From Streptomyces sp. NBC_00461 (GTDB lineage: Bacteria > Actinomycetota > Actinomycetes > Streptomycetales > Streptomycetaceae), in NCBI RefSeq assembly GCF_036013935.1, contig NZ_CP107902.1, positions 620,001-684,000 of the forward strand: a stretch of DNA of 64,000 bases. Direction: 5' to 3'. The notes beneath the pieces are model-generated. The model had not been told where the DNA came from and ran no database searches. It worked only from the letters and a program-made list of their open reading frames with translations. This document shows, one piece after another, positions 1 through 7,567 of this stretch (position 1 is its first letter; each line of letters opens with the position of its first letter). The position numbers were made by a program, and so were the translations under genes.

Positions 1-1
1 C

Positions 2-730
2 GTAATCGCGGTTGTGAGCACCGGGAACGCCATCGCCGCCGATACCGGCAAGGCACCCGGCGGCAACTTCGACCTGTCCGTATGGCAACTCCAGGAGCCC
101 GTCGGCTCACCCGGTTCCCCCACGACCATCTCCTCCTCCCGCCTGCAAGGGGCGAGCGGATACCAGGACGCGTACTTCTACACCGACAAGCGCGACGGGG
201 CCATGACCTTCTGGGCTCCGGAGAAGGGCGTCACGACGCCCAACTCCAACTACGCGCGCTCCGAGTTGCGGGAGATGAACCGCAGTGGCAGCGCCGCCAA
301 CTGGTCCCTCGGCGGCAGCCACAAGTTGAACGCCACTCTGCGGGTCGTGTCGGTGACGAAGAACGTGTGCGTCGGCCAGATCCACCTCGGCACCGGCGGC
401 TCCTCCACCAAACCGCTGCTGGAGCTCTACTACCGCGCGAGTGGCGACATCGTCCTCGGCACCGAGAACTCCCCCTCCGGCGGCCAGACACCGCACACCG
501 TCGGCCATGTCTCCGTGGGCAAGACATGGACGTACACCATCGCCGTCTCGGGCGGCGACACCATCGACCTGACGGTCAACGGCAGCACCACCCACTACCC
601 CATCCCGTCGTCCTTCTTCTCCTACAAGCAGTACTTCAAGGCCGGTTCCTACAACCAGTCGTCCTCCGACAGCACCACGAACGGTGCCCGCGTCGCCTTC
701 TACGGGCTGGCCGTCTCCCACAGCGGCTGA
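2..730 (+). CDS. Secreted alginate lyase, polysaccharide lyase family 7 (5' partial)
   Basis: Polysaccharide lyase that cleaves alginate-type uronate chains by beta-elimination outside the cell. The frame is open to the left edge, so the true start and most of the signal peptide lie outside the window; the first visible residues (VIAVVSTGNAIA) look like the end of a signal peptide. Three PL7 hallmark segments appear in order: RSELRE (about residues 82-87 counted from the GTG at 14), QIH (122-124) and YFKAGSYNQ (207-215), carrying the catalytic Arg, Gln/His and Tyr. The catalytic domain is complete and is not followed by a carbohydrate-binding module. Family assignment is secure from motifs; substrate preference (poly-M versus poly-G) cannot be read from the sequence. 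Confidence 0.9.
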   Translation, partial: VIAVVSTGNAIAADTGKAPGGNFDLSVWQLQEPVGSPGSPTTISSSRLQGASGYQDAYFYTDKRDGAMTFWAPEKGVTTPNSNYARSELREMNRSGSAANWSLGGSHKLNATLRVVSVTKNVCVGQIHLGTGGSSTKPLLELYYRASGDIVLGTENSPSGGQTPHTVGHVSVGKTWTYTIAVSGGDTIDLTVNGSTTHYPIPSSFFSYKQYFKAGSYNQSSSDSTTNGARVAFYGLAVSHSG

Positions 731-760
731 GCGGAGCCGGCTCAGCGGAGCATTTACTTA

Positions 761-784
761 CAGTTGATTGAGCAGTTCCAACTG
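761..784. promoter_or_regulatory. Candidate MarR operator upstream of the MarR-MFS operon
   Basis: An inverted repeat with arms CAGTTG (761-766) and CAACTG (779-784) sits 22 bases before the chosen ATG of the MarR gene, in a locally AT-rich stretch. MarR regulators commonly bind such palindromes at their own promoters, so autoregulation of the MarR-MFS operon is inferred. Confidence 0.4.
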
Positions 785-805
785 ATAAGCCTAGTGTTAG
801 TACCT

Positions 806-1273
806 ATGAAGGTGGATGACGGAACAGGGAACGGCGGCACCCGCGACCCGATCGACACCGCCAGGCTGGCATCCGACCTCCGGCTCGCGATGGGCCGCGT
901 GACCCGGCGTCTACGCCAGGCTCATGCGGTGGGGGACGTGTCGCTGTCCGGTATGTCGGTGCTCGCCCGGCTCTCCAACGACGGTCCCGACACGCCGACG
1001 GCCCTCGCCGACATGGAGCGCGTGCGTCCGCAGGCGATGGCGAGCACCCTCGCCCAGCTCGAACAGCGCGGGCTCGTCCGCCGTAGCCCTGACGCCTCGG
1101 ACGGGCGGCGGAGCATCGTGGCGATCACCGAGGAGGGACGCGCCATGCTGGCCGAGCGGCGTTCCGAGTCGGTGCACCGGCTCGGAACCGTCATCGACGG
1201 GTTCACGGCCGAGGAGCGTGCCGCACTCGCGGCGGCGCTTCCTCTCCTCGACCGGCTGGCGGAGCAGCTGTGA
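806..1273 (+). CDS. MarR family transcriptional regulator
   Basis: A 155-residue winged-helix repressor of the MarR type. The central region runs LSGMSVLARLSNDGP, then ALADMERVRPQAMASTLAQL (recognition helix) and the wing RRSPDASDGRRSIVAIT, the usual MarR order. I chose ATG 806 (MKVDDGTG) rather than an upstream in-frame ATG at 764, because that longer N-terminus would be encoded by the palindromic promoter region. It overlaps the next gene by four bases (GTGA), so regulator and efflux pump are translationally coupled. It probably represses the pair until a small phenolic or drug-like ligand binds; the ligand is unknown. Confidence 0.88.
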   Translation: MKVDDGTGNGGTRDPIDTARLASDLRLAMGRVTRRLRQAHAVGDVSLSGMSVLARLSNDGPDTPTALADMERVRPQAMASTLAQLEQRGLVRRSPDASDGRRSIVAITEEGRAMLAERRSESVHRLGTVIDGFTAEERAALAAALPLLDRLAEQL

Positions 1274-3060
1274 GCGGGCCGTTCGGGTTCGGTGCGCTGC
1301 GCTCGGCGCGCGGGAAGGACGCTCCCGTCGGACCCGGCTACAAGTGGGTCGCGCTGTCGAACACCACGCTCGGCGTGCTCATCGCCACGATGGACGCCTC
1401 CATCGTGATCATCTCGCTGCCCGCGATCTTCCGCGGTATCGGACTCGACCCGCTCGCCCCGGGCAACATCGGCTACCTGCTCTGGATGATCCTGGGCTAT
1501 CTCCTGGTCTCGGCCGTGCTGGTCGTGGTGCTCGGCCGGCTCGGCGACATGTTCGGCCGGGTACGGATCTACAATCTCGGCTTCCTGATCTTCGCGTGTG
1601 CCTCGGTGGCGCTCTCCCTGGACCCGTTCCATGCGGGGGCGGGCGCCCTGTGGCTGATCATCTGGCGCATCGTGCAGGCCTTCGGCGGCTCCATGCTCAC
1701 CGCCAACTCGGCCGCCATCCTCACCGACGCGTTCCCCGCGCGGCAGCGTGGCATGGCCCTGGGCATCAACCAGATCACCGCGCTCGCGGGCCAGTTCCTC
1801 GGCCTCCTCGCGGGCGGCCTGCTCGCCGCCGTCGACTGGCGCGCCGTGTTCTGGATCAGCGTCCCGATCAGCATCACCGGGACGATCTGGTCCTACCTCA
1901 GCCTCCGTGAGACCTCGGCAGGCCGCCCCGGCCGTGTCGACTGGCTGGGCAACCTCACGTTCGCGGTGGGAGCCGGAATCCTGCTGGCCGGCATCACCTA
2001 CGGCATCCAGCCCTACGGTGGCAGCGCCACCGGCTGGGCGAACCCATGGGTTCTCACCGGTCTGATCGGCGGCGCCGCCCTGCTGCTCCTCTTCTGCTAC
2101 GTCGAGACGCACGTCGCCGAACCCATGTTCAACCTGGGCCTGTTCAAGGTGCGCGCCTTCGCCGCGGGCAATCTGGCCGCCCTGCTGACCGCGATCGCGC
2201 GCGGCGGCCTGCAGTTCATGCTCATCATCTGGCTGCAGGGCATCTGGCTGCCCCTCCACGGCTACGACTTCGAGGACACGCCGCTGTGGGCCGGGGTCTT
2301 CATGCTCCCGCTCACCATCGGATTCCTGATCGCCGGGCCCGTCTCGGGGTTCCTGTCGGACCGATTCGGCGCGCGCCTGTTCTCCACGACCGGCCTGGTC
2401 GCCGTGGCGTGTTCCTTCCTCGGCCTGCTCGCGCTGCCCGTCAACTTCGACTACGGCCTGTTCGCGGCGCTGCTGCTGCTCAACGGGCTGGGCCAAGGCA
2501 TGTTCTCCGCGCCGAACACGTCCTCGATCATGGGCAGCGTGTCGCCCGAGTACCGGGGCGTCGCATCGGGCATGCGCTCCACGTTCCAGAACTCCGGTAC
2601 CGCCCTGTCCATCGGCGTGTTCTTCTCCCTGATGGTCTCGGGGCTCGCCTCCTCGCTGCCCGGGACGCTGAGCAGCGGGCTCCAGGCGCACGGCGTGCCG
2701 GCCGGCGCAGCCGAACAGGCGGCGGCGCTGCCACCCGTGAGCACACTGTTCGCCACCTTCCTCGGCAACAACCCCATCGAACACCTGCTGTCGTCCAACG
2801 GCGCCCTCGATCACGTCTCAGCGGCGCAGCGAGCGGCGCTGACCGGCCACACGTTCTTCCCGCAGCTGGTCTCCGGTCCCTTCCACCACGGCCTGACCAT
2901 CGTCTTCAGCGTTGCCGCGGGCATGGCTCTGGTCTCCGCGGTCGCCTCGGCGCTGCGCGGCAGCCACCGTGCCGGGTACGACGGTTCCCGCAAGGACGGG
3001 CCGAACCCGGCCGGCGACGTCCAGGAGACGTCACAGCCCCAGGACAACGCGGCGTCGTAA
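1270..3060 (+). CDS. MFS drug efflux transporter, DHA2 (EmrB/QacA) type
   Basis: A 596-residue integral membrane proton antiporter of the 14-helix DHA2 class. MFS motif A is visible as GRLGDMFGRVR (89-99), and the first helix carries the family-typical D of ATMDASIVIISLPAI (about 39-53). The GTG start overlaps the MarR stop codon, so the two genes form one operon, the normal arrangement for a self-regulated multidrug exporter. The C-terminus (about 565-596) is a hydrophilic cytoplasmic tail. The substrate is not predictable from the sequence; related proteins export antibiotics and lipophilic cations. Confidence 0.9.
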   Translation: MSGPFGFGALRSARGKDAPVGPGYKWVALSNTTLGVLIATMDASIVIISLPAIFRGIGLDPLAPGNIGYLLWMILGYLLVSAVLVVVLGRLGDMFGRVRIYNLGFLIFACASVALSLDPFHAGAGALWLIIWRIVQAFGGSMLTANSAAILTDAFPARQRGMALGINQITALAGQFLGLLAGGLLAAVDWRAVFWISVPISITGTIWSYLSLRETSAGRPGRVDWLGNLTFAVGAGILLAGITYGIQPYGGSATGWANPWVLTGLIGGAALLLLFCYVETHVAEPMFNLGLFKVRAFAAGNLAALLTAIARGGLQFMLIIWLQGIWLPLHGYDFEDTPLWAGVFMLPLTIGFLIAGPVSGFLSDRFGARLFSTTGLVAVACSFLGLLALPVNFDYGLFAALLLLNGLGQGMFSAPNTSSIMGSVSPEYRGVASGMRSTFQNSGTALSIGVFFSLMVSGLASSLPGTLSSGLQAHGVPAGAAEQAAALPPVSTLFATFLGNNPIEHLLSSNGALDHVSAAQRAALTGHTFFPQLVSGPFHHGLTIVFSVAAGMALVSAVASALRGSHRAGYDGSRKDGPNPAGDVQETSQPQDNAAS

Positions 3061-3135
3061 CAGCCGCCCGGCCCCCACACGTTCGGTGCCGGCCGGGGCG
3101 TTGTCGGGCAGCACACCGCCCCCTCCCCTTCGGCG

Positions 3136-3378
3136 TCAGCGAGCGCCGAACCCTCGCAGAAGACTGTCGACGACCACGTCCGCGGCCTGCGCGGCAGTGA
3201 GATCGGGCAACTCCTGTGAAGCCAGCTGCATCAGCTGCGGCAGCAGCGCGCCCGGCCACCCCACCGGGAGATCGGCACGGAACAGCCCCTCGTCCGCGGC
3301 GCGCTTCAGAAAAGCGTCGACTTCCCGGATCAACGCGTCGCGCCGCTCACGGATGGCCTCAAGCGTGGACGAAGGGCC
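3136..3378 (-). pseudogene. TetR-family regulator remnant (C-terminal part only)
   Basis: About 80 residues on the minus strand resemble the ligand-binding C-terminal helices of a TetR regulator (EAIRERRDALIREVDAFLKR, then WPGALLPQLMQLASQ and AAQAADVVVDSLLRGF). No TetR helix-turn-helix precedes it: the upstream minus-strand frame turns into Arg/Trp-rich sequence and then into the antisense of the neighbouring small secreted-protein gene. The DNA-binding half therefore appears to be lost. It may once have regulated the adjacent MFS gene. This rests on general helix pattern, not on an alignment. Confidence 0.5.
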
Positions 3379-3513
3379 GCTGTCACCAACGCCCGCCCAC
3401 GGGCGCGGTCGCAGCCACCTCCGCGCACCCCTTCGCGCACACCCTTCCGCGTAGCTCACCCAATCGGCTGCGCTCGGCGCGAAATTGGCCGGGCGGCCGT
3501 AGAGGGTGACTGC

Positions 3514-3819
3514 ATGAACACACCACTGCACAACCACCCGAACACGCCCGAACACGCCGAGAGGACCAGCACCCGGATTCCGCGAATACTCGCGATGGGT
3601 GCCGCCCTGGGCATCGCCTGTGCGGCGCTCGTGGGAGCCGCCGGATCCGCCGTGGCCGCGGCGCCCACCCCGTACGACGACGCCAGGGACAAGGCCTCCT
3701 CGTCCGCCCCGGCCCGAGGTCACGGCCAGGAGGAACATCGCGGCCACGGTGGTCACGGCGGCTACGGCGATGACGGCGACGACTGCGACGGCCTCATCGT
3801 GCTCATCTGCCACGGATAA
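3514..3819 (+). CDS. Small secreted His/Gly-rich peptide, unknown function
   Basis: A 101-residue protein with a Sec-type signal: basic RIPR (21-24), a hydrophobic core (25-48) and an A-x-A site near residue 49. The predicted mature part of about 52 residues carries a His/Gly/Asp-rich stretch (HGQEEHRGHGGHGGYGDDGD, 70-89, with His 70, 75, 78, 81) and two cysteines (91 and 99) framing a short hydrophobic loop at the very end. This composition suggests metal binding and a disulfide loop. It lacks the chaplin hydrophobic repeat. I do not recognise a family. Flanked by a TetR remnant and a gene-free stretch; no operon partner. Confidence 0.6.
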   Translation: MNTPLHNHPNTPEHAERTSTRIPRILAMGAALGIACAALVGAAGSAVAAAPTPYDDARDKASSSAPARGHGQEEHRGHGGHGGYGDDGDDCDGLIVLICHG

Positions 3820-4392
3820 CCGACCGGGCGCGGACAACCGTCGGCAGACAACTGGCTGCAGTTTCAGCGGACTTCGAGGCCTGCGGCCGGGAGCGGCCAC
3901 GCCGGTCGGGGCGCCCGCCTCCTGCCTCGACTCCGCCCGTCCGGCGCCCACGTCGGCGTCTCATCGACGAGGATGCGAGCGGCACTCCAGGTCCCGTGTT
4001 CTGCACGTCGGCGACGATGTGCAGAACACGGGGCTTTCTGACGTCTCGGGTCGAGAGGGCCGAGCGGCGTGTGGCGGCGTCGGACGGCACGTCGTCGACG
4101 AGGTCGACGGTCTCACCGGCTCACACCGGACGCGGTGGGAGACAAGGCAGGGGTGGTCCTGGGCGCGCGCCGTGTGTCTCGACGGCCAGGCGCCCGGGTC
4201 CGATGCCGCACCCCGAACAACCTGGTGAACGGCGTCGTATGCGCCACGGCAGACATCATCGCTCCGCGGGGACCGGCAGGTCATCCAGGCCCCCTGAACG
4301 ACGCGGTCGGCCCGGGCATTAGCCTGGCAGTGCTGCTGGATCACTTCCGGACGCCTGGCCGCCCGAGAACAGACGAGAACGGAGCAGGCGAC
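3820..4392. other. Gene-free stretch of about 570 bp containing a strong hairpin
   Basis: No convincing protein gene is present: frames here encode only Arg/Pro-rich shadow sequence without plausible starts. The notable element is a perfect inverted repeat at 3993-4032. The last part, from about 4320, is the leader of the following membrane-protein gene, with a GGAG ribosome site at 4381-4384. Confidence 0.5.
3993..4032. repeat. Perfect 14-bp inverted repeat (hairpin or operator)
   Basis: Arms CCCGTGTTCTGCAC (3993-4006) and GTGCAGAACACGGG (4019-4032) match perfectly around a 12-base centre that itself contains the palindrome CGTCGGCGACG. No T-tract follows on either strand, and the nearest stop codon is about 170 bases upstream, so a terminator is possible but not the only reading. 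An operator or RNA processing site is equally likely. Confidence 0.55.
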
Positions 4393-4902
4393 GTGAGCGA
4401 CACGCAGACCGGCGACCGCGAGGGGGCTGCTGCACCGACGGCGAGAGCCGAGCTGCTGGAGCGCGTACGCCGGCACCGGCGGCACACCCTGGAACTGCTC
4501 ACCGTCTGCTCCATCGCGCTCGTCCCGTGGACCGTCCTGCTGGCGCTGACGTTGCCGTCCGGGTACCGGGTCCACCACTGGCGCGCGGCCTGGGTGGGAT
4601 TCGACGTTCTGCTGTTGGTCGCGATGGCGTCCACCGCGATACTCGGCTGGCTGCGGCACCGTGCCGTGATGGTGTCGGCACTCGCGACGGCGGTGCTGTT
4701 GGTCTGCGACGCGTGGTTCGACGTCTCGCTCTCCTTCGGTACCTCGGAGGTCTGGCCGTCGGCCGCGCTCGCGGTGTTCGGCGAACTGCCCCTCGCCTTC
4801 TACTTGATCCACCGCGTGATGGGGATGATCTCGTTGGCACGGTGGCCGTCCGCCGAGACCGCCACCGACGGTCACGGGCAGCCCAGCGGCCCGGACGTCT
4901 GA
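4393..4902 (+). CDS. Four-helix membrane protein, unknown
   Basis: A 169-residue integral membrane protein. An N-terminal cytoplasmic segment (1-30) with a basic RRHRRH cluster is followed by four hydrophobic segments at about 33-53, 64-84, 89-108 and 118-140, the last ending in a hydrophilic tail. The GTG start at 4393 has GGAG eight bases ahead, and the residues upstream of it in the same frame are Arg/Pro-rich non-protein sequence. No family or catalytic motif is recognisable. It stands alone on its transcript or possibly with the following small gene, 106 bases downstream. Confidence 0.7.
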   Translation: MSDTQTGDREGAAAPTARAELLERVRRHRRHTLELLTVCSIALVPWTVLLALTLPSGYRVHHWRAAWVGFDVLLLVAMASTAILGWLRHRAVMVSALATAVLLVCDAWFDVSLSFGTSEVWPSAALAVFGELPLAFYLIHRVMGMISLARWPSAETATDGHGQPSGPDV

Positions 4903-5008
4903 AGAAGATCACGCCAGGGCGGGTCGGTGCCTGGTCGCCGAACGCTCCCATGGCCATGATTGGCTGGTTCCAGCCACCGCAGCCGATACACAGGAGGACG
5001 TCGCAGCC

Positions 5009-5224
5009 ATGAGCCACGCCTACACCTACGAGTACAAGGTCGTCACCTTCAGGGAGTCGCTGATCGGTGATGCTCTGGACAGCGACAAGCTGGAGAAGGT
5101 CCTCAACAAGCATGCCGAGGACGGCTGGGGCCTCAAGGCGATCACCTCCGCCGACGTGAAGGGCCGCATAGGGCCCGGATCGGTCGAGGGCCTGCTGCTC
5201 ACCTTCGAACGGCCCCGCGCCTGA
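5009..5224 (+). CDS. DUF4177-type small protein
   Basis: A 71-residue cytosolic protein that begins YEYKVVTFRE and contains LEKVLNKHAEDGWGLKAITS. This is the pattern of the small DUF4177-type proteins: a beta strand at the start, a helix ending in the invariant G-W and a following strand. A strong GGAGG ribosome site lies 10 bases ahead of ATG 5009. Function is unknown. The gene ends directly in a large nested hairpin that should terminate its transcript. Confidence 0.75.
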   Translation: MSHAYTYEYKVVTFRESLIGDALDSDKLEKVLNKHAEDGWGLKAITSADVKGRIGPGSVEGLLLTFERPRA

Positions 5225-5284
5225 CACAGAGGCATCGCTTCCGCTGACGGGTCCGCGCACAGCGCGGACCCGTCACTGTGTCAG
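5221..5284 (+). terminator. Nested hairpin terminator after the DUF4177-type gene
   Basis: The inner stem has 13-bp arms GACGGGTCCGCGC (5246-5258) and GCGCGGACCCGTC (5262-5274) with a 3-base loop. An outer 9-bp stem, CTGACACAG (5221-5229) with CTGTGTCAG (5276-5284), encloses it and begins inside the last codons of the gene. This is a very stable GC-rich terminator of the Streptomyces kind, without a U-tract. Confidence 0.8.
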
Positions 5285-5317
5285 CCGACCGAGCCTCGGT
5301 GGGAGGAGGCGTACCGC

Positions 5318-5521
5318 GTGGCCTCCCACGAGTCATATCAGGAGATCAAGGCGCAGACGGAACGCAAGGCGCCGCTGCTGTCACCCGACGATCACTGGCG
5401 GCCCGGGGGCCGGGACGGCATGCGGACGGAATCTGGGCCCCGGCCATCTCCGCCGTCCCGTCCGCGTCGAGGGCGGGCGAGCGTCAGGCGCCTGGCTCGG
5501 CGCTGGCGTCAGAGGCGCTGA
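5318..5521 (+). CDS. Doubtful short ORF, possible gene remnant
   Basis: A GTG with a good GGAGGAGG site starts a frame whose first 26 or so residues look protein-like (MASHESYQEIKAQTERKAPL), after which it becomes Arg/Pro/Ser-rich and runs into the antisense of the LysR gene end. It could be the 5' stub of a truncated gene or a chance frame. No family is recognised. Confidence 0.2.
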   Translation: MASHESYQEIKAQTERKAPLLSPDDHWRPGGRDGMRTESGPRPSPPSRPRRGRASVRRLARRWRQRR

Positions 5522-6497
5522 CCGGACCGTCCGGGCCGCCGCCCCGGCGCCCAGGCCACCGGGGCGGCGTGGACAGAGTTGGTTCGTCTGCGTCGAGGGC
5601 CGCGGCTCGGAGGGCGGCTGCCACGCGCGTCACCGGCTCGGTCGGTGGGTGGGGCAGCCGGGCCAGGAGCAGACGGCGCTGTTCCTGGGGCCCGCCGCGG
5701 ACCGGAAGGACCCGTACGCCCGGTGGCGCGGCGGGGGCGAGGGTGGAGGGCACGGTGGTGAGGCCGCACCCGGTGGCGACCAGCTGGAGTTTGGCCAGCC
5801 AGTCACGGGCGCTGTGGACGATCTCGGGCCGCTCGTCCAGGCCGGGCCACACCCCCAACAGCCGGTCCTCGCCGGAGCCGGAGCTCGCGATCCAGCGCTG
5901 CCCTCGCAGGTCGGCGACGTCGACGAAGTCACCGCGGGCGAGCGGGTGGGCGGCGGGCACGGCGAGACACAGTGCGCGTTCGGTGAGCGTCTGCAGAGCC
6001 AGCGGGGGTGACTCGGCGTCCGGCGGGCGAAACGGCGGCGCCGAGGCCAGGAGCGCGAGGTCCAGGCTGCCCGCCCGCAGGGCCCGCACCAGCGCCGGGG
6101 TGGTGCCTTCGCGGCTGACGACGTCGAGCCCGGGGTCCGTGCGGCGCAGTGTGGCCAGGGCCGCCGGCACCAGGACGGCTCCGGCGCTGGGGAACCAGCC
6201 CAGTCGGACCGTGCCGGCCTGCTCGGGCAGTCCGGACAGTTCGCGCGCGGTGGCGTCGATCTCGTCGAGCACGATCGTCGCGCGGCGCATCACCACGCGG
6301 CCGGGCGCGGTCAGGCGTACTCCTTCGCGCCGCCGTTCCAGCAACTCCGCGCCCGCCACCCGCTCGATCGCGGCGATCTGCCGGGACACCGCCGACTGGG
6401 TGTAGCCCAGCGACGCGGCGGCCGCCGTGAAGGTGCCCTGTTCGGCAACCGCGCGGAAGACGCGCAGCGCGGTCAACGACACATCCGTGAAGTCCAT
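5484..6497 (-). CDS. LysR family transcriptional regulator
   Basis: A 337-residue LTTR. The N-terminal winged helix is typical: ALRVFRAVAEQGTFTAAAAS (10-29), then LGYTQSAVSRQIAAIERVAG and LLERRREGVRLTAPG. The effector domain starts near residue 95 (GTVRLGWFPSAGAVLVPAAL) and matches the periplasmic-binding-protein-like fold. The last 40 residues are Pro/Arg/Gly-rich and probably disordered. It is divergent from the SDR reductase gene, with 71 bases between the starts, so by LysR rules it probably controls that gene and itself from the shared promoter. No clear ribosome site precedes the ATG. Confidence 0.9.
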   Translation of the reverse strand: MDFTDVSLTALRVFRAVAEQGTFTAAAASLGYTQSAVSRQIAAIERVAGAELLERRREGVRLTAPGRVVMRRATIVLDEIDATARELSGLPEQAGTVRLGWFPSAGAVLVPAALATLRRTDPGLDVVSREGTTPALVRALRAGSLDLALLASAPPFRPPDAESPPLALQTLTERALCLAVPAAHPLARGDFVDVADLRGQRWIASSGSGEDRLLGVWPGLDERPEIVHSARDWLAKLQLVATGCGLTTVPSTLAPAAPPGVRVLPVRGGPQEQRRLLLARLPHPPTEPVTRVAAALRAAALDADEPTLSTPPRWPGRRGGGPDGPVSASDASAEPGA

Positions 6498-6568
6498 GAC
6501 GATTACGGATACTACCTGTGCCTCAATGTCGTTGGACTCATGGCTGCGGCTTTTCTAGCGTGGCAGGC

Positions 6569-7456
6569 ATGAACGCTTCGCGAATCGCCCTCGTCACGGG
6601 CGCCAACCAGGGACTGGGCCGCGCCCTCGTCGAGGGACTGGCCGCTCGCATGAGCCCGGAGGACGTGGTGTTGCTCACCGGCCGCGACCGGCAGCGTGTG
6701 GCGGACGCGGCCCGGGAGGTGGCCCAATTGCCCGGTACCCGCAGTCGGATAGAAGGCCGGGTGCTGGATGTGACCGACACCGAGGCTGTCGCGCGGCTGG
6801 CCGAAGAGCTGCGGGCGCAGCAGGGCGGCGTCGATGTCGTGATCTCCAACGCCGTCGCACGTGTGCTGCCCGACGAGTCCCAATCCGGGCGGGCCGACGA
6901 GTTCATCGACGTCTCCAACACCGCCACCCACGCGATCCTGCGCTCGTTCGGCCCCGTCCTGCGCCCGGGCGGCCGACTGCTCGTCGTGGCCAGCAGCCTG
7001 GGCACCCTGGGCCATCTCGATCCGCGGCTGCACCACCTGTTCGACGGCGCGAGCCTCGACCAGGTCGAGTACGCGGTCGAGTCCTGGCGGGGCCGCATCC
7101 ACAACAAGACCGCCGAGGAGGCCGGTTGGCCCCGCTGGCTGAACGTGCCCTCGAAGGTCGCCCAGGTCGCCGCCGTCCGTGCGGTCGCCGCCGAACGCCG
7201 TGAACACGACGTGCTCGACGGCACCCTGATCGCCTCCGTGTGCCCGGGCATGGTCGACACCGCCACCTCGCGGCCCTGGTTCAGCGACTACAGCCACGCC
7301 CAGTCGCCTGCCCGCGCCGCCCGCGCCGTGCTCGACCTGGTCTTCGCGGAGCACGTCGACCCCGCTCTGTACGGCGAGTTGATCCGCTTCGGCAAGGTTC
7401 TGCCCTGGCACGACGGCGCGCCCCTGGTGGAACAGGACCGGCTGCTCACACCCTGA
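6569..7456 (+). CDS. SDR-family oxidoreductase (carbonyl-reductase-like)
   Basis: A 295-residue cytosolic NAD(P)-binding protein of the short-chain dehydrogenase family, closest in layout to carbonyl reductases. The cofactor loop TGANQGLG lies at 10-17 and VLDVTD at 65-70. A conserved ASSLGTLGHL (141-150) supplies the Ser region. The position of the catalytic Tyr in Y-x-x-x-K looks like Asn192 (NVPSK, 192-196), so activity may be altered or lost. ATG 6569 was chosen because the extra upstream residues from 6518 lie in the shared promoter with the divergent LysR gene, its likely regulator. Confidence 0.85.
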   Translation: MNASRIALVTGANQGLGRALVEGLAARMSPEDVVLLTGRDRQRVADAAREVAQLPGTRSRIEGRVLDVTDTEAVARLAEELRAQQGGVDVVISNAVARVLPDESQSGRADEFIDVSNTATHAILRSFGPVLRPGGRLLVVASSLGTLGHLDPRLHHLFDGASLDQVEYAVESWRGRIHNKTAEEAGWPRWLNVPSKVAQVAAVRAVAAERREHDVLDGTLIASVCPGMVDTATSRPWFSDYSHAQSPARAARAVLDLVFAEHVDPALYGELIRFGKVLPWHDGAPLVEQDRLLTP

Positions 7457-7567
7457 GGCAACGTTCGGCGGCTGCACCCCGGGCGACCGGCCCGTGACCC
7501 GTCTCGGCCCCCAGGCGAGGCATCGCGCGCGGCCGGAGGCGGCACGAAGGTGCGTGTTTCCGGGCCG

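Noticed and set aside
922..2814. 630-codon open frame on the minus strand opposite the MarR-MFS genes
   Set aside because: It is antisense to genes with clear motifs; its product is Gln/Arg/Gly/Glu-rich without domains, typical of GC-rich shadow frames.
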